A stretch of 64,000 nucleotides of DNA from Streptomyces violaceorubidus (lineage in GTDB: Bacteria; Actinomycetota; Actinomycetes; Streptomycetales; Streptomycetaceae). Under the pieces are notes generated by a model, which did no database searches, was not told where the DNA came from, and saw only the letters and a list, made by a program, of their open reading frames with translations. Below, one piece after another: positions 36,273-44,879 of this stretch (within the stretch, counting starts at the first letter, position 1; each line of letters starts with the position of its first letter). The stretch spans positions 186,001-250,000 of the forward strand of contig NZ_JODM01000005.1 in assembly GCF_000717995.1 (NCBI RefSeq), read 5' to 3'. Made by a program: the position numbers and the translations under genes.

Positions 36273-37220
36273 TCATCCGGCGGGTGTCTCCCACGTCGCC
36301 CGCATGGTCTCGGCCAGCGGGATGCGCGGCTTCCAGCCGAGCAGTTCGCCGGCCAGGCGGATGTCGGCCAGGGTCCAGCCGCCGCCCTTGCTGGAGACCG
36401 GCCCGTCCTCGACCCGCAGCCGCCCGGGCGGCAGCCCCGAGGCGGCCACCAGCAGGTCCACCAGTTCCCGCATGGAGCTGGCCTCCCCGCGCCCGATGTT
36501 GACGACCCGCCCGGTCACCGGCGACGCGACGGCGAGGACCACGGCCTCGGCCAGGTCCCGTACGTCGACGAAGTCCCGGCGCGCGTCCGCGACCCGCAGC
36601 ACCACCGGCCGGTCCGCCGCCGCGGCCCGCAGCCGTTCGACCACCGACCCGAGGAAGCTCGCCCGGGTCGTGTGCGGCCCGCACACGTTGACCGCGCGCA
36701 GAACCAGCGCCTCCACCCGGCCGGCCCGGGCGGCGTCGAGCACCAGCTGCGAGCCGGACAGCTTGGTCCGCGCGTAGCTCGTGTCCGGCCGCGCCTCGAA
36801 CTCCTCGCCGATCGCCGTCGGTTCGGGCACCGGCCCGTACTCGTGGATGGAGCCCACGTGGACCAGCCGCGGCCGCCCGGCCGTCAGCTCCAGGGCCGAC
36901 AGCAGACGCTCGACCAGGGTGATGTGCGCGTAGCGCATCTCCTCCTCGGTCGTGCCCCAGCCGCCCGTCACATTGACCACCGCGCCCACCCGGTGCCGGC
37001 TCAGCAGGGCGGCGAGGTCGGCGGGCGGCACGGCCGCCACGTCCAGGCCGGCGAAGAGCCGGCCGGCCACCGCCGGCGCGCGGTGCCGGGCGACGGCCAG
37101 CACCTCGTACCCCTCGCGCTCCAGCGCGTCACCGACGCAGCGGCCGACGCAGCCGGTGGCACCCAGCACCGCGACCCGGGCTCCCCCGGTCCGCGCCCGG
37201 TCACCGGTCAGGGCCGCCAC
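36273..37220 (-). CDS. NDP-hexose 4-ketoreductase
   Basis: A 315-residue extended SDR with GATGCVGRCVG near residue 20 and catalytic TSYARTKLSGSQL (Tyr/Lys near 150). It reduces the 4-keto group at a late step of dTDP-L-deoxysugar synthesis (AknM/DnmV-like). Its GTG start overlaps the 3,5-epimerase end by 13 bp. A single 4-ketoreductase must serve all sugars of the cluster. Confidence 0.85.
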   Translation of the reverse strand: MAALTGDRARTGGARVAVLGATGCVGRCVGDALEREGYEVLAVARHRAPAVAGRLFAGLDVAAVPPADLAALLSRHRVGAVVNVTGGWGTTEEEMRYAHITLVERLLSALELTAGRPRLVHVGSIHEYGPVPEPTAIGEEFEARPDTSYARTKLSGSQLVLDAARAGRVEALVLRAVNVCGPHTTRASFLGSVVERLRAAAADRPVVLRVADARRDFVDVRDLAEAVVLAVASPVTGRVVNIGRGEASSMRELVDLLVAASGLPPGRLRVEDGPVSSKGGGWTLADIRLAGELLGWKPRIPLAETMRATWETPAG

Positions 37221-37825
37221 AGCGCGGCCTCGATGTCACGGCACTTGTCGTACTCCGGCAGTCCGCCCTCCGCCCGCACCTGCGCGAGCAGGGGCGCCGC
37301 GGTGTCCCGGGCGGACAGCAGGGGCTCCACGTCGGTCGGGATCGGCAGGCCGAGCGCGGGATCGAGCGGTGACAGCGAGAGCTCGTTGTGCGCCTCGTAA
37401 CTCCCGGAGAGCATGTACGACATCACCGTGTCGTCCTCCAGGGCGACGAAGGCGTGCCCGACCCCGACCGGGAAGTACATCGAGCTGAACCCCTCCGGGT
37501 CGAGCACGGTGGAGTCCCAGCGGCCGTAGGTGGGCGAACCGACCCGGATGTCCACGACGATGTCGATGGCACGGCCCCGGGCGCAGTACACGTACTTCGC
37601 CACGCCCGGCGGGGTGACGGTGTAGTGGATGCCCCGCACCGTGCCCCGGCGCGACTTGCTGTGGTTGGACTGCGCCACCCGGAACAGCGGGTGCCCGAGG
37701 GCCTCGACGAACGCCGGCTCCTGGTAGGGGGAGGTGAACAGACCGCGCTCGTCCTCGAAGACGGGCGGGGTGAAGGCATACGCGCCCGACACGGCGAGTT
37801 CGCGGTACCTCACGGCGGAAGCCAT
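37208..37825 (-). CDS. dTDP-4-keto-6-deoxyhexose 3,5-epimerase (RmlC-like)
   Basis: A 205-residue cupin. The catalytic His is in SKSRRGTVRGIHYTV (near residue 65) and the Tyr region near 130 is FPVGVGHAFVALED. It inverts C-5 (and C-3) to produce the L-series sugars typical of anthracyclines. The gene joins the upstream glycosyltransferase directly (TAGATG), so translation is coupled. Confidence 0.9.
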   Translation of the reverse strand: MASAVRYRELAVSGAYAFTPPVFEDERGLFTSPYQEPAFVEALGHPLFRVAQSNHSKSRRGTVRGIHYTVTPPGVAKYVYCARGRAIDIVVDIRVGSPTYGRWDSTVLDPEGFSSMYFPVGVGHAFVALEDDTVMSYMLSGSYEAHNELSLSPLDPALGLPIPTDVEPLLSARDTAAPLLAQVRAEGGLPEYDKCRDIEAALWRP

Positions 37826-39148
37826 CTACCGCTCCTCTCGGGGAGTGCCGCCGAAGGCACGGGCCGCGCGGTGCTCGGCGACCAGCTTCTCCAGCAGCGG
37901 GACGATGTCGTTGGGGCTCGGGGTGCCGACCATCTCCCGGCGGATATGCGCGCAGTTCTCCGCGAACGAGGGCTCGTCCAGCAGACGCAGCACGTGGTCG
38001 CGCAGCTCCTTCGCGGTGTAGTGGTCCGGGTCCTGGACGTACAGCCCCGCCCCGAACTTCTCCAGCTGCTTGGCCTTGTGGATGGTGTCCCAGACCATGT
38101 CCGGCACGATCAGCTGCGGGACACCGTGGGCCAGCGCGGTCTGGAAGGTGCCCGACCCGCCGTGGTGCACCACCGCGTCGCAGGTCGGCAGCAGGGCGTT
38201 GAGCGGCACGAAGTCCACGGCCCTGACGTTGTCGGGCAGTTCCAGCCCGGCGAGCTGCTTGGCGTTGAGCGTCGCCACCACCTCGACGTCCAGTTCGGCC
38301 AGCGCCGACACCAGCTCGCCGATCGAGGCCCGGTCGCCGTCCAGCACCTCGCGGTGGGCCACGCCCAGCGTCAGGCAGACCCGCCGCTTCTTCGGCGGCT
38401 CGTGCAGCCAGTCCGGTACGACGGCCTGCCCGTTGTAGGGGATGTAGCGCAGCGGCACGAAGGGCTGCCTGACCGGGAACCGCATCGACGGCGGCACCGG
38501 GTCGATGGTCCACTGCCCGACGGCCACCTCCTCCTGGAACTCGGCCCCGTAGCGGCCGAGCGTCCAGGTCAGCCACTCGCGCAGCGGATCGTCGCGCTGC
38601 TCGGGCAGCCGCTCGGCCTGGAGGTCGAGGAAGGTCTCGCGCATCCGCCCCAGCAGGTCGAGCCCGAACAGCAGCCGGGCATGGGCGGCGCCGGTGACCT
38701 GCGCGGCCACCGGTCCGGCGAAGGACAGCGTGTCCCACACCACCAGGTCGGGCTGCCACTCGCGGCTGAACGCGACCAGGTCGTCGATCATGCGCTCCGG
38801 GCAGGAGTTCTGGAAGGCCATCGCCGTCATCGCGGTGAACACCCCGAGGACGTGGTCCCACGTCAGCATCTCGGGACGGGTCTCCGTCATGTCCATCCCG
38901 GCTTCCGCCTGGCTCTCCATGATCTCGGCGTCGTCGCCCAGGCCCTCGTTCACCCGCTGCATCTGCTCCTCCAGCAGCAGCGGCTCACCGACGCAGACGG
39001 CGGTCAGTCCGGTACGGGTGATGTCCTCCGCCAGGTCCGGCTGGCTGGCGATACGCACCTCGTGGCCGGCGGTCTGAAGGGCCCAGGCCAACGGCACCTG
39101 GGCATGCATGTGGGACTTCGCGGCGAATGTGGTGAACAGGACCTTCAT
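37826..39148 (-). CDS. Glycosyltransferase, second (AknK-like)
   Basis: A 440-residue GT-B enzyme, paralogous to the one at 26.7-28.1 kb (both start MxVLxTxFAxxxHxxxxVPLAWAL). It has VVHHGGSGTFQTALAHGVPQ near residue 330. There is no P450 helper beside it, as for AknK, which adds the second and third sugars (2-deoxyfucose, rhodinose) in aclacinomycin. It lies in the operon with aromatase and 3,5-epimerase genes. The acceptor order is inferred from the analogy. Confidence 0.85.
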   Translation of the reverse strand: MKVLFTTFAAKSHMHAQVPLAWALQTAGHEVRIASQPDLAEDITRTGLTAVCVGEPLLLEEQMQRVNEGLGDDAEIMESQAEAGMDMTETRPEMLTWDHVLGVFTAMTAMAFQNSCPERMIDDLVAFSREWQPDLVVWDTLSFAGPVAAQVTGAAHARLLFGLDLLGRMRETFLDLQAERLPEQRDDPLREWLTWTLGRYGAEFQEEVAVGQWTIDPVPPSMRFPVRQPFVPLRYIPYNGQAVVPDWLHEPPKKRRVCLTLGVAHREVLDGDRASIGELVSALAELDVEVVATLNAKQLAGLELPDNVRAVDFVPLNALLPTCDAVVHHGGSGTFQTALAHGVPQLIVPDMVWDTIHKAKQLEKFGAGLYVQDPDHYTAKELRDHVLRLLDEPSFAENCAHIRREMVGTPSPNDIVPLLEKLVAEHRAARAFGGTPREER

Positions 39149-39233
39149 CGATCTCCCTTTTCGCGAGTGGTGGCGCCGGCTCCGCAGGGCCCGTGCGGTC
39201 CCCGGCAGCGGGCACGGACCGGCGCGGTGGGCC

Positions 39234-40586
39234 TCACTGTCCGTCGTGGCCGACGTACCGGTGGCGCACCAGCCAGCTGTCGCCGTCGGCGACGAGGACG
39301 TCCCGGCACGACGTGCTCAACCGGAGCACGGGGGCGGCGCCCGCCGACGTCGAGACGACCAGGGCGTCGTAGCCGGTGCGCACCGAGCCGTCCGGGAACC
39401 GCCAGGCGGCCGGCAGGCCCAGCCAGTGCCGGCGCACCGTGCCGGGGGGCGGGGCGGGCCGCTCCCGCACCGCCGAGGCGATCGACGCCCGCCCCCGCAC
39501 CGGCTCGGCGAACGAACTCTGGTCGAAGACCCCGTCGTCGGTGAACGTGCCGGCCCAGGCGGCCCCTTCGCCCTCGTCGAGGAGGCGCATCTGCCGGGCG
39601 TAGAACTGCTGGATGGAGGCGTACTCGGCCGGGGCGACCGGCTCGGTGCGGCCCCGCCGCTCCGCGAACTCCTTGGCGTGCCGCATGGTGATCGTGCTGT
39701 TGCCGCCGAGCGCGTCCCGGATGAAGGCGCGGGCGTCGGCGACGGTGGCCGAGGGGCCGAGCACCTTGGTGACGGCCGCCGTGTTGACCACCACGGTGTG
39801 CCGGGAGACGGCCACGCTGCCGGACGGGGTCTCGCGCACCGTCCACTCGCCGGTGTGCACGGACATCAGGGCGGGCGTCTGCGACTGCTTGTACGTGATG
39901 CGCCCGTCGGGCAGGCAGATCCGGACGGAGGTCGTGGTGTGCGTCGACCCGTCGGGGGCACGCGTGTCCATCTCCAGGTGCTGGACGTCCGGCGTGTCCT
40001 CCTTCAGCAGCACCCGGGCCACGTGCGGCAGCCGCTCCTGCCACCGCCCCGCGTCGTGCAGGAAGGCGCGCACCTCCTCGGCCGGCGCGTCGACGTGCAC
40101 GGTGTCCTCGAAGGTGTAGGGCTCCGCGTCGCCGCCCACGCGCAGGGCCGCGGACTCCAGGGCGGCCAGCTCGGCGCCGCTGTTGCGCTCGACCGCCTCC
40201 AGGATCCAGGCGACGTTGCGCTCCAGGTCGTCGACGGCACGGAAGTCGTGCAGCAGCCGGACGCGGGAGCCGCCGTCGGCCAGCGCCTCGACGATCCACT
40301 CCCCGCCCATCGCCGCCACCGGGGCCTGGGAGACCTCCTGGCGGAACCGGATCCGCAGCCCCTCGCGGTCCAGGACCCGGCGCGAGGTCCAGGACTTCAC
40401 CTCGCCGTTGGCGGTGGCCCAGATCCGCAGCCGCTCCTCGTCGCCGGACCGCTCCAGGTACTCCACGTGCAAGGTCGGCGGAAAGACGTGCGGCCAGTCC
40501 TCGGCCCGCTCCACCAGGGCGAAGACCGTCTCCGGCGCGGCGGCCACCGTGATGGTGTGCTCGGTGGTGTGCAGCTCCTGCGTCAT
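39234..40586 (-). CDS. Di-domain aromatase/cyclase fused to a SnoaL_4 domain
   Basis: A 450-residue protein. Residues 1-145 and 155-315 are two SRPBCC (helix-grip) halves, as in the DpsF/ActVII class that closes and aromatises the first ring after C-9 reduction: TVAAAPETVFALVERAEDW opens the first half and VHVDAPAEEVRAFLHDAGRW the second. Residues about 320-450 are an extra SnoaL_4/NTF2-like domain (IQQFYARQMRLLDEGEGAAW), paralogous to the 144-residue protein at 30.3-30.7 kb. Ordinary di-domain aromatases stop near residue 315. No stop or frameshift separates the parts. It lies 47 bp downstream of the C-9 ketoreductase gene. Confidence 0.85.
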   Translation of the reverse strand: MTQELHTTEHTITVAAAPETVFALVERAEDWPHVFPPTLHVEYLERSGDEERLRIWATANGEVKSWTSRRVLDREGLRIRFRQEVSQAPVAAMGGEWIVEALADGGSRVRLLHDFRAVDDLERNVAWILEAVERNSGAELAALESAALRVGGDAEPYTFEDTVHVDAPAEEVRAFLHDAGRWQERLPHVARVLLKEDTPDVQHLEMDTRAPDGSTHTTTSVRICLPDGRITYKQSQTPALMSVHTGEWTVRETPSGSVAVSRHTVVVNTAAVTKVLGPSATVADARAFIRDALGGNSTITMRHAKEFAERRGRTEPVAPAEYASIQQFYARQMRLLDEGEGAAWAGTFTDDGVFDQSSFAEPVRGRASIASAVRERPAPPPGTVRRHWLGLPAAWRFPDGSVRTGYDALVVSTSAGAAPVLRLSTSCRDVLVADGDSWLVRHRYVGHDGQ

Positions 40587-40633
40587 CCTGATCCCCTCTG
40601 TCCGGCCGCGGCCGCGCACGGCCGGGCCCGCTG

Positions 40634-41419
40634 TCAGTAGTTGCCGAGCCCGCCGCAGACGTTCATGGCCTGGGCCGTGATCGACGCGGCGGTGGGGGAC
40701 AGGAGGTAGCCGACGAGCCCGGCGACCTCGTCCGGCGTGGAATAGCGTCCGAGGGGGATCTTCGCCTCGAACCTCTCCAGCACCTCCGCCTCGCTGATGT
40801 CCCAGGCGCCGGCGTATCCCTGGCGCACCCGCTCGGCCATCGGCGTCTCGACGTACCCCGGGCAGACGGCGTTGACGGTGATGCCCGTCTTCGCCAGCTC
40901 CAGACCGAGCGCCTTGGTGAAGCCGATGACGCCGTGCTTCGACGCCGAGTACGGCGCCCCCAGGGCCACGCCCTGCTTGCCGCCGGTCGAGGCGATGTTG
41001 ACGATCCGCCCGGCGCCGCGCTCCAGCATCCCGCCGGTCGTCAGCACCTCACGGGTCACCCGGAAGACGCTGTTGAGGTTGGTGTCGATCACGTCGAGCC
41101 ACAGCTCGTCCGTGAGGTGCGCGCTCTGGCCGCCGCCGCTGCGGCCGGCGTTGTTGACCAGTACGTCCACCGGACCGAACCGCTCCCTGGCCGCCGCCAC
41201 GAAGGCGCCCACCTGGCGGGTGTCGCGCACGTCGCACGAGGCGCCGTCGACGTCCAGACCGGCCTCGCGCAGCTCCTTGACGGTGTGGGCGACCCGGTCG
41301 CCGTCACGGGCGCAGATGAAGACCCGCGCGCCCTGACCGGCCAGGCTGCGCGCCACGGCCAGGCCGATTCCGCTGGTGGCACCAGTGACGACGGCGACGC
41401 GCTCTGCTGCGGGCGACAT
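40634..41419 (-). CDS. Type II polyketide C-9 ketoreductase (ActIII/AknA-like)
   Basis: A 261-residue SDR with TGATSGIGLAVA near the N terminus, NNAGRSGGG, and catalytic Ser/Tyr/Lys in IASTGGKQG and YSASKHG. The Pro-Gly pair in VNAVCPGYVETPMAE near 190 is typical of polyketide ketoreductases that act on C-9 of the full-length poly-ketone. It is the first gene of a six-gene minus-strand operon down to the 2,3-dehydratase and is divergent from the minimal PKS. Confidence 0.92.
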   Translation of the reverse strand: MSPAAERVAVVTGATSGIGLAVARSLAGQGARVFICARDGDRVAHTVKELREAGLDVDGASCDVRDTRQVGAFVAAARERFGPVDVLVNNAGRSGGGQSAHLTDELWLDVIDTNLNSVFRVTREVLTTGGMLERGAGRIVNIASTGGKQGVALGAPYSASKHGVIGFTKALGLELAKTGITVNAVCPGYVETPMAERVRQGYAGAWDISEAEVLERFEAKIPLGRYSTPDEVAGLVGYLLSPTAASITAQAMNVCGGLGNY

Positions 41420-41469
41420 GGCGGCTCCTCGGCGTTTCCTGCGGTGGGGTGTCGGACGACTGCGAGGGT

Positions 41470-41532
41470 TTCAGCGGCCGCTCGAAATGCGCTCGACCCC
41501 TGGCCCGGCCCGCGCTCCAGCGGCCTTCCACC
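41470..41532. promoter_or_regulatory. SARP-type heptamer repeats, minimal-PKS/ketoreductase divergent promoter
   Basis: TTCAGCG (41470), CTCGAAA (41481) and CTCGACC (41492) run at 11 bp, then CTCCAGC (41515) and TTCCACC (41526) again at 11 bp. These sit in the 237-bp gap that drives the PKS operon one way and the ketoreductase operon the other. Confidence 0.65.
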
Positions 41533-41656
41533 CGCATGCGAGAACCGGCACGCAGCGTGGAACGACACGAACGACCGCGTGGAGTCAAGCGGTGCCGAGG
41601 CACCCGAAAGGGTCGTCGAGGTGCCGGGCATCACCGGGTCACGAGGGAGGCCATTG

Positions 41657-42013
41657 ATGACGGACCACGAGTCAGACGCCAGGGAGGACGGCGCCGTGAC
41701 CTTCGTGAACACCTTCACGGTGCACGCCGAGGCGGAGGTGTTCGAGGAAGAGTTCGCGCGGACGTCCGAGTTCATGGCGAGGCAGCCGGGCTTCGTCCGG
41801 CACACCCTCTGCCGTCACGCCGAGCGGCCCGGCCAGTACGTCAACGTGGCCGAGTGGAAGGACGTCGCCTCCTTCCGGGCGGCCGTCTCGCACCCCGACT
41901 TCACCCCGCACGCCGGCGCCCTGCGCGCCCTGAGCGAGAGCCGTCCGGAGCTGTACCTGGCCCGTCTGCGGCGCGACGGCGGGGCGACGGCCCGGGGCGA
42001 GGTGGGGATATGA
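41657..42013 (+). CDS. Anthrone oxygenase, ABM-fold monooxygenase (AknX/SnoaB-like)
   Basis: A 118-residue ferredoxin-like antibiotic-biosynthesis monooxygenase: VTFVNTFTVHAEAEVFEEEF, then FMARQPGFVRHTLCR and YVNVAEWKD. AknX, DnrG and SnoaB of this size oxidise the C-12 anthrone to the anthraquinone (aklanonic acid) without a cofactor. It is the first gene of the PKS operon and overlaps KS-alpha by 4 bp (ATGA). Some ABM proteins only help fold the polyketide, so the oxygenase call rests on context. Confidence 0.82.
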   Translation: MTDHESDAREDGAVTFVNTFTVHAEAEVFEEEFARTSEFMARQPGFVRHTLCRHAERPGQYVNVAEWKDVASFRAAVSHPDFTPHAGALRALSESRPELYLARLRRDGGATARGEVGI

Positions 42014-43284
42014 CGGGCCGCCGCCGGGTGGTCGTCACCGGGCTCGGCGTGGTCGCCCCGGGCGGCATCGGGACCAAGGCGTTCTGGGAGCGCATCGTCT
42101 CCGGCGTGTCCGCGACCCGGACCATCACGGCCTTCGACCCGACGCCGTTCCGCTCGCGGATGGCCGCCGAGTGCGACTTCGACGGGCTCCGCTCGGGACT
42201 GTCGGCGCGCGACACCGCACGCCTGGACCGCGCCTCCCAGTTCGCGCTGGTCGCCGCCCGCGAGGCGCTCTCGGACAGCGGCGTCGAGATCGACGAGGGC
42301 AACGCGCACCGTACCGGTGTCAGCCTCGGCTCCGCGGTGGGCTGCACCCAGAAACTGGAGGAGGAGTACGTCGCGCGCAGCGACGGCGGGCGGCAGTGGC
42401 TCGTCGACCACGCGGCGGGCACCCCGTACCTCTACGACTACTTCGTGCCCAGCTCCATGGCGGCGGAAGTGGCCTGGGAGGCCGGCGCCGAGGGGCCGGT
42501 GGCGCTCGTCTCCGCGGGCTGCACCTCCGGCCTCGACTCCCTCGGGCACGCCGTCGAGCTCATCAGGGAGGGCAGCGCCGACATCATGATCGCCGGGGGC
42601 AGCGACGCCCCCGTCGCGCCGATCACGGTGGCCTGCTTCGACGCCATCAAGGCGACCTCGCCGCGCAACGACACCCCCACCCACGCCTCCCGGCCCTTCG
42701 ACCGGACCCGCAGCGGTTTCGTGCTCGGCGAGGGCGCGGCCGTCCTCGTCCTGGAGGAGCGGGAGTCGGCCCTGCGGCGCGGGGCGCAGGTCTACGCCGA
42801 GATCGCCGGCTTCGCCGCCCGCGCCAACGCCCACCACATGACCGGCCTGCGCCCCGACGGCATGGAGATGGCCGCCGCGATCACCGGCGCGCTCGACGAC
42901 GCCCGGCTCGCGGCGGAGGCCGTCGGCTACGTCAACGCGCACGGCACGGCCACCCGGCAGAACGACATCCACGAGACGGCCGCGATCAAGCGCAGCCTGG
43001 GCGAGCACGCCCACCGGGTCCCGGTCAGCTCCATCAAGGCGGTCATCGGGCACTCGCTCGGCGCCGTCGGCTCCATCGAGGCCGCCGCCTCCGCCCTGGT
43101 GATCCGGCACGGTGTGGTGCCGCCCACGGCCGGCCTGCACGAACCCGACCCTCAACTCGACCTGGACTACGTGCCGTTGACCGCGCGCGACCAGCGCACC
43201 GACACGGTCCTCACGGTGGGCAGCGGCTTCGGCGGCTTCCAGAGCGCGATGGTCCTCACCGCGACGGAAGGGAGGCGGCCATGA
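42010..43284 (+). CDS. Ketosynthase alpha of type II PKS
   Basis: A 424-residue KS with active-site Cys in SAGCTSGLDS (near 170), His in YVNAHGTATRQND (near 308) and KAVIGHSLGAVG (His near 345). It condenses malonyl units to a decaketide together with the CLF. ATGA overlaps on both sides (with the oxygenase and the CLF) show tight translational coupling. Similarity to AknB/DpsA-type enzymes is inferred from the neighbours. Confidence 0.95.
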   Translation: MTGRRRVVVTGLGVVAPGGIGTKAFWERIVSGVSATRTITAFDPTPFRSRMAAECDFDGLRSGLSARDTARLDRASQFALVAAREALSDSGVEIDEGNAHRTGVSLGSAVGCTQKLEEEYVARSDGGRQWLVDHAAGTPYLYDYFVPSSMAAEVAWEAGAEGPVALVSAGCTSGLDSLGHAVELIREGSADIMIAGGSDAPVAPITVACFDAIKATSPRNDTPTHASRPFDRTRSGFVLGEGAAVLVLEERESALRRGAQVYAEIAGFAARANAHHMTGLRPDGMEMAAAITGALDDARLAAEAVGYVNAHGTATRQNDIHETAAIKRSLGEHAHRVPVSSIKAVIGHSLGAVGSIEAAASALVIRHGVVPPTAGLHEPDPQLDLDYVPLTARDQRTDTVLTVGSGFGGFQSAMVLTATEGRRP

Positions 43285-44519
43285 CCGCCCCGGCCCCCAC
43301 CCCGACGGCCGTCGTCACCGGAGTCGGGGTGCTCGCGCCCAACGGCGTCGGGGCGCGCAACTACTGGTCGGCGACGCTCCGCGGCGAGAGCGGCATCGGC
43401 CGCATCACCCGCTTCGATCCCTCCTCCTACCCCTCCCGGCTGGCCGGCGAGGTCACCGACTTCTCCGTGCGCGACCACGTCCCCAGCAGGCTCGTCCCGC
43501 AGACCGACCGCACCACGCAGTTCGCCCTGGCGGGCTCCGACTGGGCGCTCGCGGACTCCGGACTGGACGCCGGCAGCCTGCCGGCACAGGAGCGCGGGGT
43601 GGTCACCGCCAGTGCCTCCGGCGGATTCGAGTTCGGCCAGCGCGAGCTGGGCCACCTGTGGGGCAAGGACCCCAAGCACGTCAGCGCGTACATGTCCTTC
43701 GCCTGGTTCTACGCGGTCAACACCGGCCAGGTCTCCATCCGGCACGACCTGCGCGGTCCGACCGGAGTCCTCGTCACCGACCAGGCGGGCGGCCTCGACG
43801 CGGTCGCACAGGCCCGGCGCCGCATCCGCGGGGGCACCCCGGTCATGCTGACCGGCGGCATGGACGCCTCGCTGTGCCCGTACGGCCTCGCGGCGCAGAT
43901 CTCCGCCGGGATGCTCAGCGGGAGCGACGATCCGGCCCGCGCCTACCGGCCGTTCGCCGCCGCCGCCGACGGCCACGTGCCGGGCGAGGGCGGCGCGATC
44001 CTGACCCTGGAGGAGGGGCGGCGGGCCCGGGAACGCGGGGCGCGCGTCTACGGCGAGATCGGCGGCTACGCCGCCACCTTCGACCCGAGGCCCGGCTCGG
44101 GCCGGCCCTCCAACCTGGAACGGGCGGTGCGGGACGCGCTGACCGACGCCGGACTGCGCCCCGAGGACATCACCTTCGTCCTCGCGGACGGCGCCGGCGA
44201 ACCGGAGGCGGACCGCGTCGAGGCGCGGGCCCTGAGCGCGGTCTTCGGGCCCGGCGGGGTGCCGGTCACGGTCCCCAAGACCATGACCGGCCGCCTCTAC
44301 TCGGGCGCCGCGCCGCTCGACCTCGTCACCGCCCTGCTCGCCCTGCGCGACGGCCTCGTCCCGCCGACCGTCCACGTCGACGCCCCCGCCGCCGACTACG
44401 ACCTCGACCTCGTGACCGGCCGGCCCCGGCCCGTCGACGGGGACGCCGCCCTCGTCCTGGCCCGGGGCCGCGGAGGCTTCAACAGCGCCATGGTCGTACG
44501 GCGCCCGACGGGGGCGTAG
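43281..44519 (+). CDS. Chain length factor (KS-beta)
   Basis: A 412-residue KS homologue with the active-site Cys replaced by Gln in VTDQAGGLDA (near 170), the mark of chain length factors. It pairs with KS-alpha and sets the carbon number, expected to be 21 with a propionyl starter (decaketide) here. Overlaps KS-alpha by 4 bp; 81 bp precede the ACP gene. Confidence 0.95.
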   Translation: MTAPAPTPTAVVTGVGVLAPNGVGARNYWSATLRGESGIGRITRFDPSSYPSRLAGEVTDFSVRDHVPSRLVPQTDRTTQFALAGSDWALADSGLDAGSLPAQERGVVTASASGGFEFGQRELGHLWGKDPKHVSAYMSFAWFYAVNTGQVSIRHDLRGPTGVLVTDQAGGLDAVAQARRRIRGGTPVMLTGGMDASLCPYGLAAQISAGMLSGSDDPARAYRPFAAAADGHVPGEGGAILTLEEGRRARERGARVYGEIGGYAATFDPRPGSGRPSNLERAVRDALTDAGLRPEDITFVLADGAGEPEADRVEARALSAVFGPGGVPVTVPKTMTGRLYSGAAPLDLVTALLALRDGLVPPTVHVDAPAADYDLDLVTGRPRPVDGDAALVLARGRGGFNSAMVVRRPTGA

Positions 44520-44600
44520 GCCGACACCGCGGCGCGGGCCGGCCGTCCCCGCCCCCCACGCGCCGTCACCGAACGACACCTCACACCCATTGGAGACGTC

Positions 44601-44879
44601 ATGTCCGCTTTCACCCTTGAGGACCTGTTCACGATCATGCGGGAGTGCGCGGGCGAGGAGGAGTCCGTCGACCTGGCCGACACCGCCGCGCTTCAGGAGT
44701 TCGCCGAGCTGGGCTACGACTCGCTGGCCCTGATGGAGGCGCTCAGCAGGGTGGAGCGCGCCTACGACGTCGAGCTGCCCGAGGAGACGCTGGGCGAGGC
44801 GCTGACCCCCGCCGCGTTCGTCGACGCCGTCAACGCCGCACTCGCCGCCCGCACTCCCGCCGTGGAGGCCGCCGGATGA
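44601..44879 (+). CDS. Polyketide acyl carrier protein
   Basis: A 92-residue ACP with the phosphopantetheine Ser in ELGYDSLALMEAL (near residue 41). It carries the growing polyketide on KS/CLF. It overlaps the KSIII-like gene by 4 bp (ATGA). The activating phosphopantetheinyl transferase is not in the window and must be encoded elsewhere. Confidence 0.95.
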   Translation: MSAFTLEDLFTIMRECAGEEESVDLADTAALQEFAELGYDSLALMEALSRVERAYDVELPEETLGEALTPAAFVDAVNAALAARTPAVEAAG

